A stretch of 36,580 nt of DNA from Rhizophagus sp. LPA8_4_AMF (taxonomy: Eukaryota; Glomeromycota; Glomeromycetes; Glomerales; Glomeraceae), in contig JADRCO010000349.1 in the NCBI GenBank assembly GCA_021464525.1, forward strand, positions 1 to 36,580, given 5' to 3'. Positions 20,337 to 31,794 of this stretch are shown one piece after another. The notes beneath the pieces were generated by a model that ran no database searches, was not told where the DNA came from, and saw only the letters and a program-made list of their open reading frames with translations. Both the position numbers and the translations under genes were made by a program. Position 1 is the stretch's first letter; the number at the start of each line of letters is the position of its first letter.

Positions 20337-21896
20337 CTATTGGGGAGTTTCAACCGTATTTGTTGTATTTGTTCCTATATCTTCCTCGTCATTTTCTTGA
20401 CCCGTCTCATATTCACCAGAATCGTCTGATGCGGTGGCATTGGCGGTATTTTGTACGGTAAAATCATTATTTGGTCGCTCGGCTTGATCCGAATTATCTG
20501 AATTATTGCTTAAAAAGCCTGTTATACCTTTGATCAAGGATATTCCAACATTTTGTAAAATACTCGGTTGAGGAACATGACGAGTGAAAACTTTTGCAAG
20601 AGTAAAAACTTCTCTATTTGAATTAATATCTTGATAAATAAGTGGAAAAGTACATAATTCAACGACTAACTCGTCAATCTCATCTTCATCCCAATTTGCA
20701 TCCATGGAAGTTTTACTAACTTTATCGCTACAATTAAACCAATGATATTGAGCTATTGGTTCTTGTATTTTTAGACGAAAATAAAAAATTCTAAAAACTT
20801 CTTGAATAAGAATTTTTGACAACCTATCGGCACTCTCTTTCTTTTTTGGATTTGTTATAACGCGATATTGATCCATTGACTTGTTAAGATTTTCTGAGAA
20901 TTTTTCAGTAATAAAGTTGTTTACACAGATGTTATCTGATTTATCCGATTCTTTTATGTCCCCGAGACCTCTCATTCCAAGAGCGGCATATATTAGTTGA
21001 CGTAACTTTATAGGTGTAACTTTTGTTATTTCATCAGTTCCATTACGAGTAGAGGAGAACTTTTCCATCAGTCCATATAATTCATCTGTTTTTTTGACGA
21101 CAGCTGATTCGAGATAATTTTCCTCCTCATTATAGGAAAAAAAATCTTTTGCAAACTCAAAAATTGTTTCTAGCACGTGACGTTGCAATATAGCTTTAAT
21201 AAATTGTTTATCCACGTTATACGGATCAATCTTGATTTGACATCCGTAACGTGGTAAAAGTTTTTTAATTTCGTCAATTTTAATATTCACATTTAATTTT
21301 CCTAAATTTGTTACATACTCATCAATCTTGTCTTGTAATGATAAGATATCGTCATGAAGTTGAACGTTATGATTTATATCATCGTCACTTATTTTAATAT
21401 TTGTTGCAACTCCAAGTGCTGATTGATAATTTGAAGCTTCATTTTCTAGTTCGCTATTCCTTTGTCTCAATGATTCAACTTCTGATGATTTTTCTCTTAA
21501 TCGTTGTTTGAATTTTGTATAAAGATCTTCGATCTTCTTTTTACTGACTTGAAGTTCTATAATCATAGTTCCCTGTTTGATTATTACGTTCTTTTGTTCA
21601 TTTATCTTTTGTTGAGACTTTTCTAATTCTGTTTTAAGTTTTAAGATTTCATCTTCAAGATGCTTATTCTTTTCAGTAGTTTCTTGTATGTCACTTTTAG
21701 TTCCGGTAGCCACGTTATCAAATTCATTCGAAGTCAGAACATTATTTTGTTGATTTGTTGACGAGATAGAATTATTGGAATTATTGTCCTTACTTTCCGA
21801 TAATTGATGATCTGAATGCTGATTCGAAGAACTATCAACATCCATAGAAGTGAGTGAACTATTATTATCATTATTTGATGTTATATTTGTCGTCAT
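20337..21896 (-). CDS. Coiled-coil protein with conserved unassigned C-terminal region (family B)
   Basis: Intronless, 519 residues from the ATG at 21896. The N-terminus (1-70) is rich in Ser, Asn, Thr and Asp, with repeated SS/NN tracts. About 75-158 is a predicted coiled coil. The shared region starts near 150 with ENEASNYQSALG and continues with YVTNLGK, RYGCQ, FIKAILQRHVL, SSTRNGTDEITKV, IKLRQLIYAALGMRGL, QEPI and VVELCTFPLI. The tail (about 450-519) is acidic and polar, rich in N, D, E and T. No signal peptide or membrane segment is visible. It lies beyond the relic that faces the 17240 gene, so this locus gained a second partner or the relic is a duplicate. It is divergent from the frameshifted Hsp70 gene at 22485, with a 588-bp gap. 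Confidence 0.85.
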   Translation of the reverse strand: MTTNITSNNDNNSSLTSMDVDSSSNQHSDHQLSESKDNNSNNSISSTNQQNNVLTSNEFDNVATGTKSDIQETTEKNKHLEDEILKLKTELEKSQQKINEQKNVIIKQGTMIIELQVSKKKIEDLYTKFKQRLREKSSEVESLRQRNSELENEASNYQSALGVATNIKISDDDINHNVQLHDDILSLQDKIDEYVTNLGKLNVNIKIDEIKKLLPRYGCQIKIDPYNVDKQFIKAILQRHVLETIFEFAKDFFSYNEEENYLESAVVKKTDELYGLMEKFSSTRNGTDEITKVTPIKLRQLIYAALGMRGLGDIKESDKSDNICVNNFITEKFSENLNKSMDQYRVITNPKKKESADRLSKILIQEVFRIFYFRLKIQEPIAQYHWFNCSDKVSKTSMDANWDEDEIDELVVELCTFPLIYQDINSNREVFTLAKVFTRHVPQPSILQNVGISLIKGITGFLSNNSDNSDQAERPNNDFTVQNTANATASDDSGEYETGQENDEEDIGTNTTNTVETPQ

Positions 21897-22484
21897 TTTT
21901 TTCTTCCTTTTTTTTTTAAAAAAAAAAAAAAAATATAGATTTATAAAAATACGAAAAATACGGTCTAATAAAAATCAAGGGGGTACAATTATTTTAGGGT
22001 AATAATTATAGGGATTTATTCTCCAACATACCCTGAAAGGGTGTAAATAGTATTCAATAACAAAATATAATGCACATCAAAATCAGATGGCAGTAATTAG
22101 AAATGGTGCATTACAGTTACATAAGATGCACGAGATTACACTATCTTTATAACAGATAAACCTTTAATGTTCCCTTATTTTAATTAGTTTCTTGTTTTTA
22201 TCAACGTATTAAGATTATATGTGATATGTGATATATCGGTTACGCGTAGTTTTGTTAACATAATCCTTATGTAGGATTTCCCAGATTGGTTTTTCTAAAA
22301 TTCTAATCAATCCTTATTTTTTTCTTTAAAAAAAAAAGAAAAAAAATTCTCCTTTAAATTTTTAAATTTTTTTTTTTCATTTTTAACAAAATATTCTTTA
22401 TAAATATTTGATAAAAAATCTCTTTGCCCTTATTACAAAATTTATTTAACGAAAAAAAAATTGAATTTTTTTTTTTTGTTCATA
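21897..22484. promoter_or_regulatory. Divergent intergenic region, coiled-coil and Hsp70 genes
   Basis: The 588 bp between two divergent ATG codons contain long A and T runs at both ends (near 21910-21935 and 22320-22480). The 19-bp motif of the tandem Hsp70 genes was not found. No coding sequence was recognised. Confidence 0.45.
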
Positions 22485-24748
22485 ATGTCAGAAATCCGCG
22501 TAGTTGTTGCTATAGGTTCGTTTTTTTAAAAGAAATTTAAATACGATATTGAATAACGATAGTCTAATAATAATTTTTTTCCCTTCACTTTATACAAGAC
22601 TTCGGAACAACGTATTCTGTAAGTTACTAATATCGTTCATATGAAATGTTGAACAAGAAAACTATCATATATCTTACTTTTTTTATATTAATTACATACT
22701 TTTTAATCGATATAGGGATTTGCTTACGCTCATAAATCAAATCCAAATGAAATAACGGCATATAGTAATTGGCAAGACTACAAAGCACATTTTAAAACTT
22801 TTACTGTCTTAAAATATGATGAATCACTCAAATTAGTGTCATGGGGTTACCCCGCATTAGCAGAAAAACCAAACAGAAGGATAAAACCTTCTAATATAAA
22901 GCCCGTAGAAAGATTCAAGTTACATTTAGGTGACATGAAAAACAAACCATATTTACCGGAAGGATTAGATTTTAAGACTGCCATAACAGATTATCTTCGA
23001 GAAATGGGCAAAGTCATAAAAGAAACTGTAAAAACTGCTTGGCAATATATTGACTTTTTTAGACAAGTATTAATTATTATGACGGTATATATATTTTTCA
23101 TGTGGTGATTTTTTTTAATAGAAATTTTTTATTAAAACTTACTATAATTTATAAAGATTCCAGCCGAATTCGATAGTCAAGCCATGAAGATTATGCGCAA
23201 ATGCGCTTACGATGCTGGAATTATAAATGGGAGAACAGTAAAAATCTAGAATTTACGACGGAACGTAAGTTTAATCTCACACAAAGAAAAGTGATCACGT
23301 GACTAAATTTAATCATCTTTGAACATTATCAGCTGAAGCAGCAGCGATTTACTGTATTAAGAAAAAGGAATATCATATTGGTGTTGGATGTAAGAAAAAG
23401 TATATTTATATTTTTTAATTTAAATTTACAAATTAAATAAATATTTTATTATTCATAGCAACATTTATGATTGTCGACTGCGGTGGTGGCACGGTAGATT
23501 TGACGACACGTAAGCTTTTGCAAGAAGATAAACTGGAAGAAATTACTGAACGTGAAGGGGATTTCTGTGGAGGAAGCTTTGTGGACGACGAATTTCTTAA
23601 ATTTATTGGTGAAAAAGTTGGAGAATCAGCTCTTAAATTAGTCAGGAAAAACCATTATAGCCAATTACAATATATGGTACAAGATTTTTGTAGACGCGTC
23701 AAAACCCAATTTACTGGACAAGTATCAGATGACCAAACTCACGAATTCGATTTAAATAGTAACGTATCTTTTTTTATTTATATAAAGATTTTTATCAAAA
23801 AATTGGGATAATAGTGTTAAATTTATTTTGTTAAAAATAGAATTGTGTCCTACTTTAAAACAATACGTTAAAGGAGAAAAATTTGACGAAATGGAAGAAG
23901 TGGAATGGATAGTTGAATTAACGTTTGATGACGTTAAATTAATGTTTGATCCTGTCATAGAAAAGATTATATCTTTAATTCATAAACAACTTGATAAATC
24001 TCATAAAAATGGTTACGATATTTGTGTTATGTTCTTAGTTGGAGGATTCAGCGAATCAAAATATTTGCAGGCAAGAATTAAAAAAGAATTTGGGGATAAG
24101 GTACCAAATATACCCGTTCCTATACAACCTGTCACCGCAGTAGTAAAAGGAGGTAAAGTATAAAAGTTTTAAACAAAAGTTGATGGTGTTTACACTGCTT
24201 ATACTAAAGATTCTTTTCACAAATTTAGCCGTTCAATTTGGATTGGAACAGGAAATTGTAAAGACCCGTGTATTAAAGTGGACATATGGTAAATTTTATT
24301 CCTCACAATTAAATTAATGAGTATATAATCTATTAATATTAACAATAATTTTAAATATTTATAAGGAACTGACGTTGCAAGAAAATGGGTACAAGGTGAT
24401 CCGAGTTATCGAAAACGTTCAGATGGAAGGGTTGTTAAATTTAGTAGATTAGCAAAACGTGGTGAACAAGTGGCTGTTAATGAGAAAATTGTAAGAACTT
24501 ATTACCCACCTAATACAGTACAAAAGAAACTGGGATTAGATATATATGTTACAAAAAAAGATGATGCAACATATTGTGATGAATCAGGTGTTGAATTACT
24601 TGATAGTTGGTGCGTTGATATACCAAAAGCATCAAAGGAAAATAGGGCCTTCGAATTCACTTTAACTTTTGGAAAGGTTGAAATTGAAGCTATTGCTCAG
24701 GCTAAAACTGGTGAAAAGTATGAAAATACTTATGATTTAGAAATATAG
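22485..24748 (+). CDS. HSPA12-like Hsp70 family ATPase, 9 exons, one-base frameshift in exon 4
   Basis: Exons are 22485-22515, 22599-22618, 22716-23084, 23157-23264, 23333-23389, 23459-23758, 23841-24152, 24229-24288 and 24366-24748. All introns are GT...AG. Exon 4 is 108 nt, while the homologous exon of the 2385-4519 gene is 109 nt. Here the frame after AGIINGR reaches a TAG at 23247-23249, and the expected KNLEFTTE is in another frame. One missing base around 23230-23240 explains this. Otherwise the gene is complete (about 546 residues): DFGTTYS (12-18 on the microexon), MIVDCGGGTVDLTTRK, LVGGFSESKYLQ and the C-terminal domain with FTLTFGKVEIEAIA. It has more introns than any other copy here. 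It is either a recent pseudogene or carries a sequencing error. It is closest in style to the 2385-4519 gene. Confidence 0.8.
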
Positions 24749-25463
24749 AGAATATCATCATCGTAATGTATTAAATTTTATTTGTATTACGTATATTTAA
24801 TTAACATATAAATCAGTTGTTACACGAAAATTAAAAAAGCTACCATTAACTAACAAAAAGAAATTCTGTGTAATTGATTGATTGACAAATATACACATTG
24901 TTAAATTACAATAAAATAAGACTCCAAAATATAAAAATTTCTACCGTGTAGTGAAAAGTGTATTTAAGAAAGAGATTTGGGATTGACGGTGTCAGGGATA
25001 AATTATTGATAAATTTAAGAAGCCAAAGTTAATGCATCGTCTAATTCTCAAAAACAGGTTAAAGAAAGTGGTTATAATGATCAATAAGTTTTAAGAACAA
25101 AACACACAATAAAAAAAAAATAATAAATTAGATTAATTACGTAAAGATATAATAAAATGAATTAATTTCATTTTAGTTTTTTTTTGGAAGTGTTTTCAGG
25201 GCTAAAAATATGTATTTTTTTTTCATATGTAGTATATGCATGTATTATTTGTATCACATAAATTATTTTTTAAAATTTAGTATCTGGTGATTCCATTAAT
25301 TGACAAAAAAGAAATTTTGTGTAATTGTTGTAAACCTATTGAGTGAAAAAGTCACGTTATGAATGGCAAAATATGTATAAATAAACTCCGAAAATATAGT
25401 TTGTGAAAAAAAAAAGAATTAAAAATTTTTCCTTTACTTTTTTTCTCTACTTTTTTCTCTACC
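24749..25463. other. Intergenic region with short duplicated segment
   Basis: AACAAAAAGAAATTCTGTGTA with AATTG (near 24857) recurs as ACAAAAAAGAAATTTTGTGTA with AATTG (near 25303), each followed by an ACTCC(A/G)AAAATATA block. This suggests a direct duplication about 445 bp apart. A short + strand piece at 25028-25087 reads AKVNASSNSQKQ...GYNDQ-stop and may be a relic of a family B tail. The right end serves as the upstream region of the coiled-coil gene. Confidence 0.5.
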
Positions 25464-26849
25464 ATGAGTGAAAATCAAGGGGAAAATAAAGTTAAAAAGG
25501 TTGAAAAGGTTGTTAAAAACCCGTTTAAGAAATTGAAGAAAATGTTTAGTAGGAAACGTAATAGGAAAAATGAAGATACTCAACAACAGGGTAACAACGA
25601 AATTAAGGACGATTCTCCCTCGGAAACAGATCCAAACTTACAATTAAATCAACCTGTAGAAGAAATAATACATGAAAATAAGAGAATCAAGAAAGAGATT
25701 GAACATGGTGATGATTCTAGTTCACCTATAAAACAACTCGAAGAAAAATTAAGCGAAGAACAAAAACGTAAAAATGAACTAGAAAATACCAATAATGAAT
25801 TAATGCAATCTTACAAAGAACTTAAAGAAAAAAATGTAATTCTTATAAGTTCAAATGAAAGTTATAAAGCAATTAATGAGACAAATATTAATAATATTAA
25901 TTCTTTACAAAAAAAATTGGAAGAGAAGGAGGCTGAATTGAAAGAAAAGGAAGATGATTTTATTAAATTAGAAGAAAAAAATACTGAACTTAGAAAAGAA
26001 GCATCCAAATATCAGTCAGCGCTTGGTAACGCAACAAATACTCGTCTTGGTGATGAAGATTCCGTTAAATTTCGAGAAGATATCTTAGGTTTACAGAAGA
26101 CATTGGAAAATTATGTAACTAATTTGAAACCTAATATGGATGTTGATTATGAAAAAGTAAAAGTCCTTGCGCAAAAATATGGTTGTTCAACACCAGTAGA
26201 TAAAGGACATAAACCCTTTATCAAAGCACTTTTACAACGTAAAGCATTAGATGATATATTGGAACTTTCTAAGAATTCTGATAATAAAAGTGAAGATATT
26301 AAACTTGAATTTGATATTGAAAATAAGACACAAGAATTGTTAGATTTGATTGAAAATTTCTCAGCAAGTCGTTCCGGAACCGATGAAATCGCTAAAGTAG
26401 CATCAATAAAAGTACGTCAGCAGGTTTATGGAATTCTTGGTAACCGTGGGTTTGCTGATGTCACCGATTCCAAAGGAAGTCATATACATGACTTTATAAT
26501 TTACGTCAGTGATAATCTTAATAATACGATGAATCAGTATCGTAAAATTAATGATTCTGGTAAAAAAAGTGACACAGAATCAATAGCACCGAAGCTTATC
26601 CAAGATATCTACAAATTATTTTATTATCTTTTAAATGTCCAAGAACCTAGAGTTGAATACAAATTTTGTGAAACTGGTTCCAAAATTGATCCGAATGTTA
26701 TGAAAGGAAATTGGGATGATGATGATGTTCCTCAATTATGTGTAGATATTTGTAGTTTTCCAATGATTGGGCGTGATTTGGATTCCCCAAATTGGAAAAT
26801 ATACACACATGCAAAGGTATATCCGTACGATCCTAGTAAAACAAGTTAA
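25464..26849 (+). CDS. Coiled-coil protein with conserved unassigned C-terminal region (family B)
   Basis: Intronless, 461 residues from the ATG at 25464, the shortest of the four. The N-terminus differs from its relatives: residues 9-36 are strongly basic (KVKKVEKVVKNPFKKLKK and RKRNRK), which could be a nuclear localisation signal or a membrane/nucleic-acid contact. About 67-180 is coiled coil. The shared region runs from about 176 to 455: RKEASKYQSALG, YVTNLKPN, KYGCS, FIKALLQR, SASRSGTDEIAKV, IKVRQQVYGILGNRGF, NTMNQYRKIND, QEPR, MKGNWDDDD, VDICSFPMIGRDLDS and HAKVYP. It lacks the long acidic tail of the 20337 gene. It is convergent with the Hsp70-like gene ending at 27057, with a 207-bp gap. 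Confidence 0.87.
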   Translation: MSENQGENKVKKVEKVVKNPFKKLKKMFSRKRNRKNEDTQQQGNNEIKDDSPSETDPNLQLNQPVEEIIHENKRIKKEIEHGDDSSSPIKQLEEKLSEEQKRKNELENTNNELMQSYKELKEKNVILISSNESYKAINETNINNINSLQKKLEEKEAELKEKEDDFIKLEEKNTELRKEASKYQSALGNATNTRLGDEDSVKFREDILGLQKTLENYVTNLKPNMDVDYEKVKVLAQKYGCSTPVDKGHKPFIKALLQRKALDDILELSKNSDNKSEDIKLEFDIENKTQELLDLIENFSASRSGTDEIAKVASIKVRQQVYGILGNRGFADVTDSKGSHIHDFIIYVSDNLNNTMNQYRKINDSGKKSDTESIAPKLIQDIYKLFYYLLNVQEPRVEYKFCETGSKIDPNVMKGNWDDDDVPQLCVDICSFPMIGRDLDSPNWKIYTHAKVYPYDPSKTS

Positions 26850-27056
26850 GAACCTATGGGATTTTATTTTAGATTTTCGTGATCCTATATACATATACAT
26901 TTATACATATAGTGTAGTGACAGATAGTGATACAGTAAATATAATATATTTTTGTATTTTTAAAAACAGAACTTTTATTTTAATATATAAATCTTGTCAT
27001 AGTAAAGAAATTAAAGAAACAATTTATAAAACTAAAAATATTGTGTATAATAGATA

Positions 27057-29275
27057 TTAGTTTTCTGTATTTATCTCAAAGTACGTGAGATAATTTTGAC
27101 CGGTTAAATCATTTGTTGCAGTTGCGGTAATTTCCATTTCGCAAAATGATAACTTAAAGGTAACAGATCTATTAAACCCCAAGCCTGGCCAATCAAACTT
27201 AAGTTTACCAAGTAATTTCATTCCAGATTCATTACTATATTCTGCATTATATTCATTTGTGTAATAAATTTCAAATTCTCCAACATTTTGAAAAGGACTA
27301 CCGGGACTTACAGTAAGCCCATCAGTAGGAAAAACATCATCAATTTTGGCTACGGTCCCTCTCTTTGCGATAATATTAAAATAAAGCGTTGAAGGTCCTA
27401 AAAAACTTAAACCTATCCTATCTTCTGGATCTCCAGGACTCCAAGGTCTTAGGACATCAACCCCATAAGTGTTTTTCAATACACGTGAACCTATAACACC
27501 TTTAGAGCCTTTAGTACTTGGATCCTCACCGCTAACGAGACTTAGTCCATACATTGCTGCACCACGGGAAATAGCAGCGGTCGGACTTTGAGGAACAGAA
27601 ATATTATCAACATGATCTTGAAATGCATCTTTAATTCTTTTTTGTAAATATTTTGATTCACTAAAACCACCAACCAAAAACATTATAGAGGGTTTTGAAC
27701 CTTTTTCACGAGAATTATCAAGTTGCATTCTTATCATCCTAATAATTTTTTCAACAATAGGATCAAACATTGATTTGATCGTTTCATAATCGAATTTAAT
27801 CAAATTTTCATCATCCTTTTCCAATCTTTCTTTCACATCAGCGCTTACATAGTCATCTAATAAAATTGGAATATCCTCAAGATCCATTTCATAATTAAAA
27901 TTCGTATCATCTCCCGTAAATGGCAATTTCGCGTTTTCACAAAATTCTTGAACCATAAACTGTAGTTGCCCATATTGTTCTTTTTCAAATGAATCTATGG
28001 TCTCTTTTCCAAGCTTACGTCGTAAGTAATTTTTAAACTCCTTATCAATAAAAGTACTTCCACAATAATCTCCTGTTCTTTCGGTAACTTCACCCAATTG
28101 TTTTCTATTCAATAATTTTCGCGTCGTCAAATCTACTGTGCCGCCACCACAGTCGACGATCATAAAAGTTGCTAAGAAGCGAGACTCAGTTAATTTACCA
28201 TATCGTGAGTAATTTAAAAAGGTGAAAATTATTAAAAATACGTACTTCCACTTTCAGTCAAATCGTGTTCTTTGAGATCCTTATCCATACAATAAATTGC
28301 TGCAGCTTCAGCTATGAAATTAAAAGAAATTCAGATAAACCAATAAATGTTATTTTCATGATATATCAAAAATCAAAAATCAAATTATAAATGATACTTA
28401 CGTTCCGTAGTAAATTGTAACCTTTCAGTATACAAGTCATCACCTATTAATCCAGCACCGTGCATACATTCCCTCATTATACGTATCGCCTTATCATCAT
28501 ATTCAGCAGGAACAGTAAGAATAAAAAGAACATTTTCTAATTTCACTCCATTCCATCTTGAATCAATAGTTTCCCCGATACACTTTTTTTTTTTAAAAAA
28601 AAAAAAAAAAAGAGAATATAAATCTGAGAGCCATCGAATGCAAATATGTAAATCTTTTGTACTTACTTTCCCAATTACGCGAAGATAATCAGTAATTGCT
28701 TTCTTATAATCTACGGAAAGCTCACTTCTAAGTTCAGGTGATAATTTACCTAAATGCAATTTAAATAATTCTACTACATTTTTTTGTTTATTTTTTTCTT
28801 TGTTTCGGCTCGGACGTTTATTCAATGCACGATACCCCCATAATACGACTTCATCTAAATCATCATCATACTCTAATACAGTATTAGTTTTATATTGACC
28901 CTTTAAAAGTAAACGAATAAAAAACATTATTATTTTATTGATACACGGAAAGTAAAAAATAATGTAGTGAAAAAAATAAAACCAATTGTCCAGGCCAAGT
29001 TTCATTTGTACACGGATTTTGCTTGTCCTCCACATGACAATAAGTGAATCCCTAATAATTTTTAATTAAATATTATTAATAATTTAAAATTTATAAAAAA
29101 TGTTAACAATATATACAATATAAAATTACCGAAAAAGTGGTTCCAAAATCTTTGAAAAAAGTATATTAAAATTCAGTTAATTTAATGTTATTATAATAAT
29201 TATTTATCTTTTTATATCGTTACCTAAACCAACCACTACGCGAATATCTTCAAATTTTTTCAATTTTTTCGACAT
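27057..29275 (-). CDS. HSPA12-like Hsp70 family ATPase, 7 exons
   Basis: Exons, in transcript order, are 29275-29224, 29149-29130, 29051-28983, 28900-28667, 28582-28402, 28311-28246 and 28171-27057. They are in frame to 578 residues. The N-terminus is lysine-rich (MSKKLKKFED). DFGTTFS is at 18-24 on the microexon. TVPAEYDDKAIRIMREC, TTEPEAAAIYC, FMIVDCGGGTVDLTTRK (about 210-225) and LVGGFSESKYLQ (about 373-384) follow. The C-terminal domain has AKRGTVA, FEIYYTNEY and FKLSFCEMEITATA. Two introns, after WPGQL and after IGK, interrupt what is a single exon in the tandem copies. The first has a GTTTTA donor and the second holds long T and A runs, so these two junctions are less sure. They are supported by exact restoration of the paralogue sequence. 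Confidence 0.85.
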
Positions 29276-30175
29276 TTTCAAAGAGCTCGTTAATAATTAA
29301 TGATGACGTTGACGTGTACCAAATCTTAAACTTTACTTTTAACGAAAAATTGTCAGTCAAAAGCAGAAGTTTTAGATAACAAAAAATCACAAAAATTTTG
29401 TTTATTATTTATACGAAATCTAAATAATGACAAAATAGGAAACGTAAATTACATCAGTAACAGCAGCAAGTTAACTATATAAAAATATATATATGGAATA
29501 CAATACAACTTTTTTTGTTTTGTTCATATGCAAAGAAATTTATATCACACTTTGGAAAATAGGGATGTTCTAAGCGGGGTTTGAGACTTGGGCCAGATCT
29601 TTTTGCAAAATTTAGGGACACTATATACTTTTTTACTTTACTTTTTATATGTGCAACGTTAAAGGAATCAAATGTGTATCACTGATATCAATTATCAAAC
29701 CTTTGTTTTGATGCTTATCTTAAAAATTGGTGACAAGATCAGTTTAATATTACCATATTTGAAAACAATAAATTGCCATTTAACTAATCCTGTTACATCA
29801 AATATGCACGCAAATACGCAATATTTTTTTCTACACGCAAAATACCTTTTTTAATACATTTCTCGCTTTTGTTACCAAATTTGGGTCTTTCAAATTTCCT
29901 TTTTTAAATAAATGACTTGTTATCAATAAACATGTCATTTAACCAAATATTGTAAAAGATTTCCTTTAGAAGTTTCTTGTTTACCTAATTCATTAATTCA
30001 TTGATATTTTCTCATCTAAATCTTTTAAAAATTTTCACAAGATATTTGCGTTATCATTTTTATCAAATAATTGTGCCGAGTTCTGAAAAAAAAGGGACGA
30101 AAAAAATTTCTTTTTTTAATAATTGATCCCTTTTCTCTTGAATTCACTTATCACCTCATCCCATTCAATGTAATA

Positions 30176-30201
30176 TTTTTTTTTTTTTTTTTTTTTTTTT
30201 T
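30176..30201. repeat. Poly-T homopolymer run
   Basis: About 26 consecutive T residues, the longest homopolymer in the window. Its length may be imprecise in any assembly. Confidence 0.85.
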
Positions 30202-31582
30202 GTACTCTTAAGGGGGGAAATATGTTTATTTATGATTACTAATTATTATCCTTTTTTATTAAAAAAAAAAATTTATTATAATTTTGATTTATTTATATAT
30301 TAATCTGATAAATAATCTGATAATTAATAGTAAGAAATACGAATTGATTGATATATTTAAAAAAAAAAATTAAATTTATAATATTAAATAATAACCTCAA
30401 AATATAATGTTTTTTTTTTTTTGAGCAAGTACATTTTCTCACCAGTCTGCAGCGACTCATTCTATGAACTTATTTTTATCGAATTTTTTTAAAAGATTAT
30501 GCAGATAAAATAAACATATATGTATCTTTATAATTAAGAAAAAGTTATTCTCAGACGAGGCGCTCAAGTGCGCCGAATGTACAAATCAGGTTTGTCATTG
30601 TTTCCGTGTTTGGAAATTTCTTACTGTGCCTTATCATGTGATAGAATTTTGTAAGTCTTAACTTTGGGTAGATTGAAGGTTTTTATCCATAAATCTGGCG
30701 AGAATTATAGCTATGCCATAAAAAAAGTGCATTCCCGTGACATGCATATATTCATCACAATGTTACACCCTCCGCTTTTCATGTTTTCGAGTAGATTCGA
30801 GTAGATGAAAACTTATTCGTCACACATTATTTGTCAATCTGTCACTTTCACACGTTAGTGCATACGCCATACCCGCCATACCGCCGTAATGTGGGAAAAA
30901 GTCACGTGACGGAATTTTTTTTGCCGCATGGCAAGAATTAAACTAGTGCTGTAGTGACGTAATAATAATGTCTAATCGAATTATTACGCGAATTAAATAT
31001 GATATAAAATACTTACGCGTTACTTAACTAATAATCAACGTCATTTAGTAAATTCTATTAATAAAATTTGAATATGCTACATGATCGGAAAATCATAACT
31101 AGCCGAATTAGCAGAATTTTCCTTTGATATAAATTCCGTGAATACGCTATTTATGGAAAACACAGTCTATCAACAGATTACGAATTTATGGTTTCAATAC
31201 GCATAAACTGATTATATTTTTTTATACAAAGATGACGCCGATCCGTGATACCATCATTAATTGTTTCCGTTTTGAGTGAATTCGGTAAAATTATTTCTCC
31301 GTGGTTCCCAGGAGTAACCATAAAAAGTTTACAATAATTCCTGGTGCTCGGGTAAGAACAATAGAATAAAAACATTATATTATCCTATTTCAAATGAATA
31401 ACTCCTTTTACGGGACGTAAACATTAAATATAATAATTAATGTGATAAAATTGAAGTATACCCATCAGTGTAACGTATTATAATTCCCGATTATTATTCG
31501 GTTATTATCAAGGTAGAAATACAAAATACTGTAGTACTGTACGGTACCCGGGAGCCGAGTATTTGTGGCCGAACTTGGTTTA

Positions 31583-31794
31583 CAGCTGATTTCATAATAT
31601 AAGGGACATCTAGTCACATACCGTCAGTACATTCGGTAAAACTCAGAATAAGGTAACTATATTGTTAGATTCGGAGCACTGGTTCCGAGCACAGCGGTGT
31701 AGTTTTTATTTTATTCTGAGTTATACCGAATCTTACCGAATTTCTCTCGGCATGGAGTAAAAATGATGTGTCCCGTATATTATGAAATCAGCTG
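31583..31794. mobile_element. MITE-like element with long terminal inverted repeats
   Basis: CAGCTGATTTCATAATATA at 31583-31601 has its reverse complement at the right end (31776-31794), and the homology continues as GGGACA. Inside, ATTCGGTAAAACTCAGAATAA (31631-31651, compared piecewise) is also mirrored near 31711-31740, so much of the 212 bp can fold on itself. A TA dinucleotide flanks each end, which fits the Tc1/mariner-type target duplication. No transposase frame is present. Confidence 0.75.

Noticed and set aside
22836-23108. Open frame starting at MSWGYPAL
   Set aside because: The start codon is GTG and the stretch is the interior of exon 3 of the 22485 gene running into intron 3.
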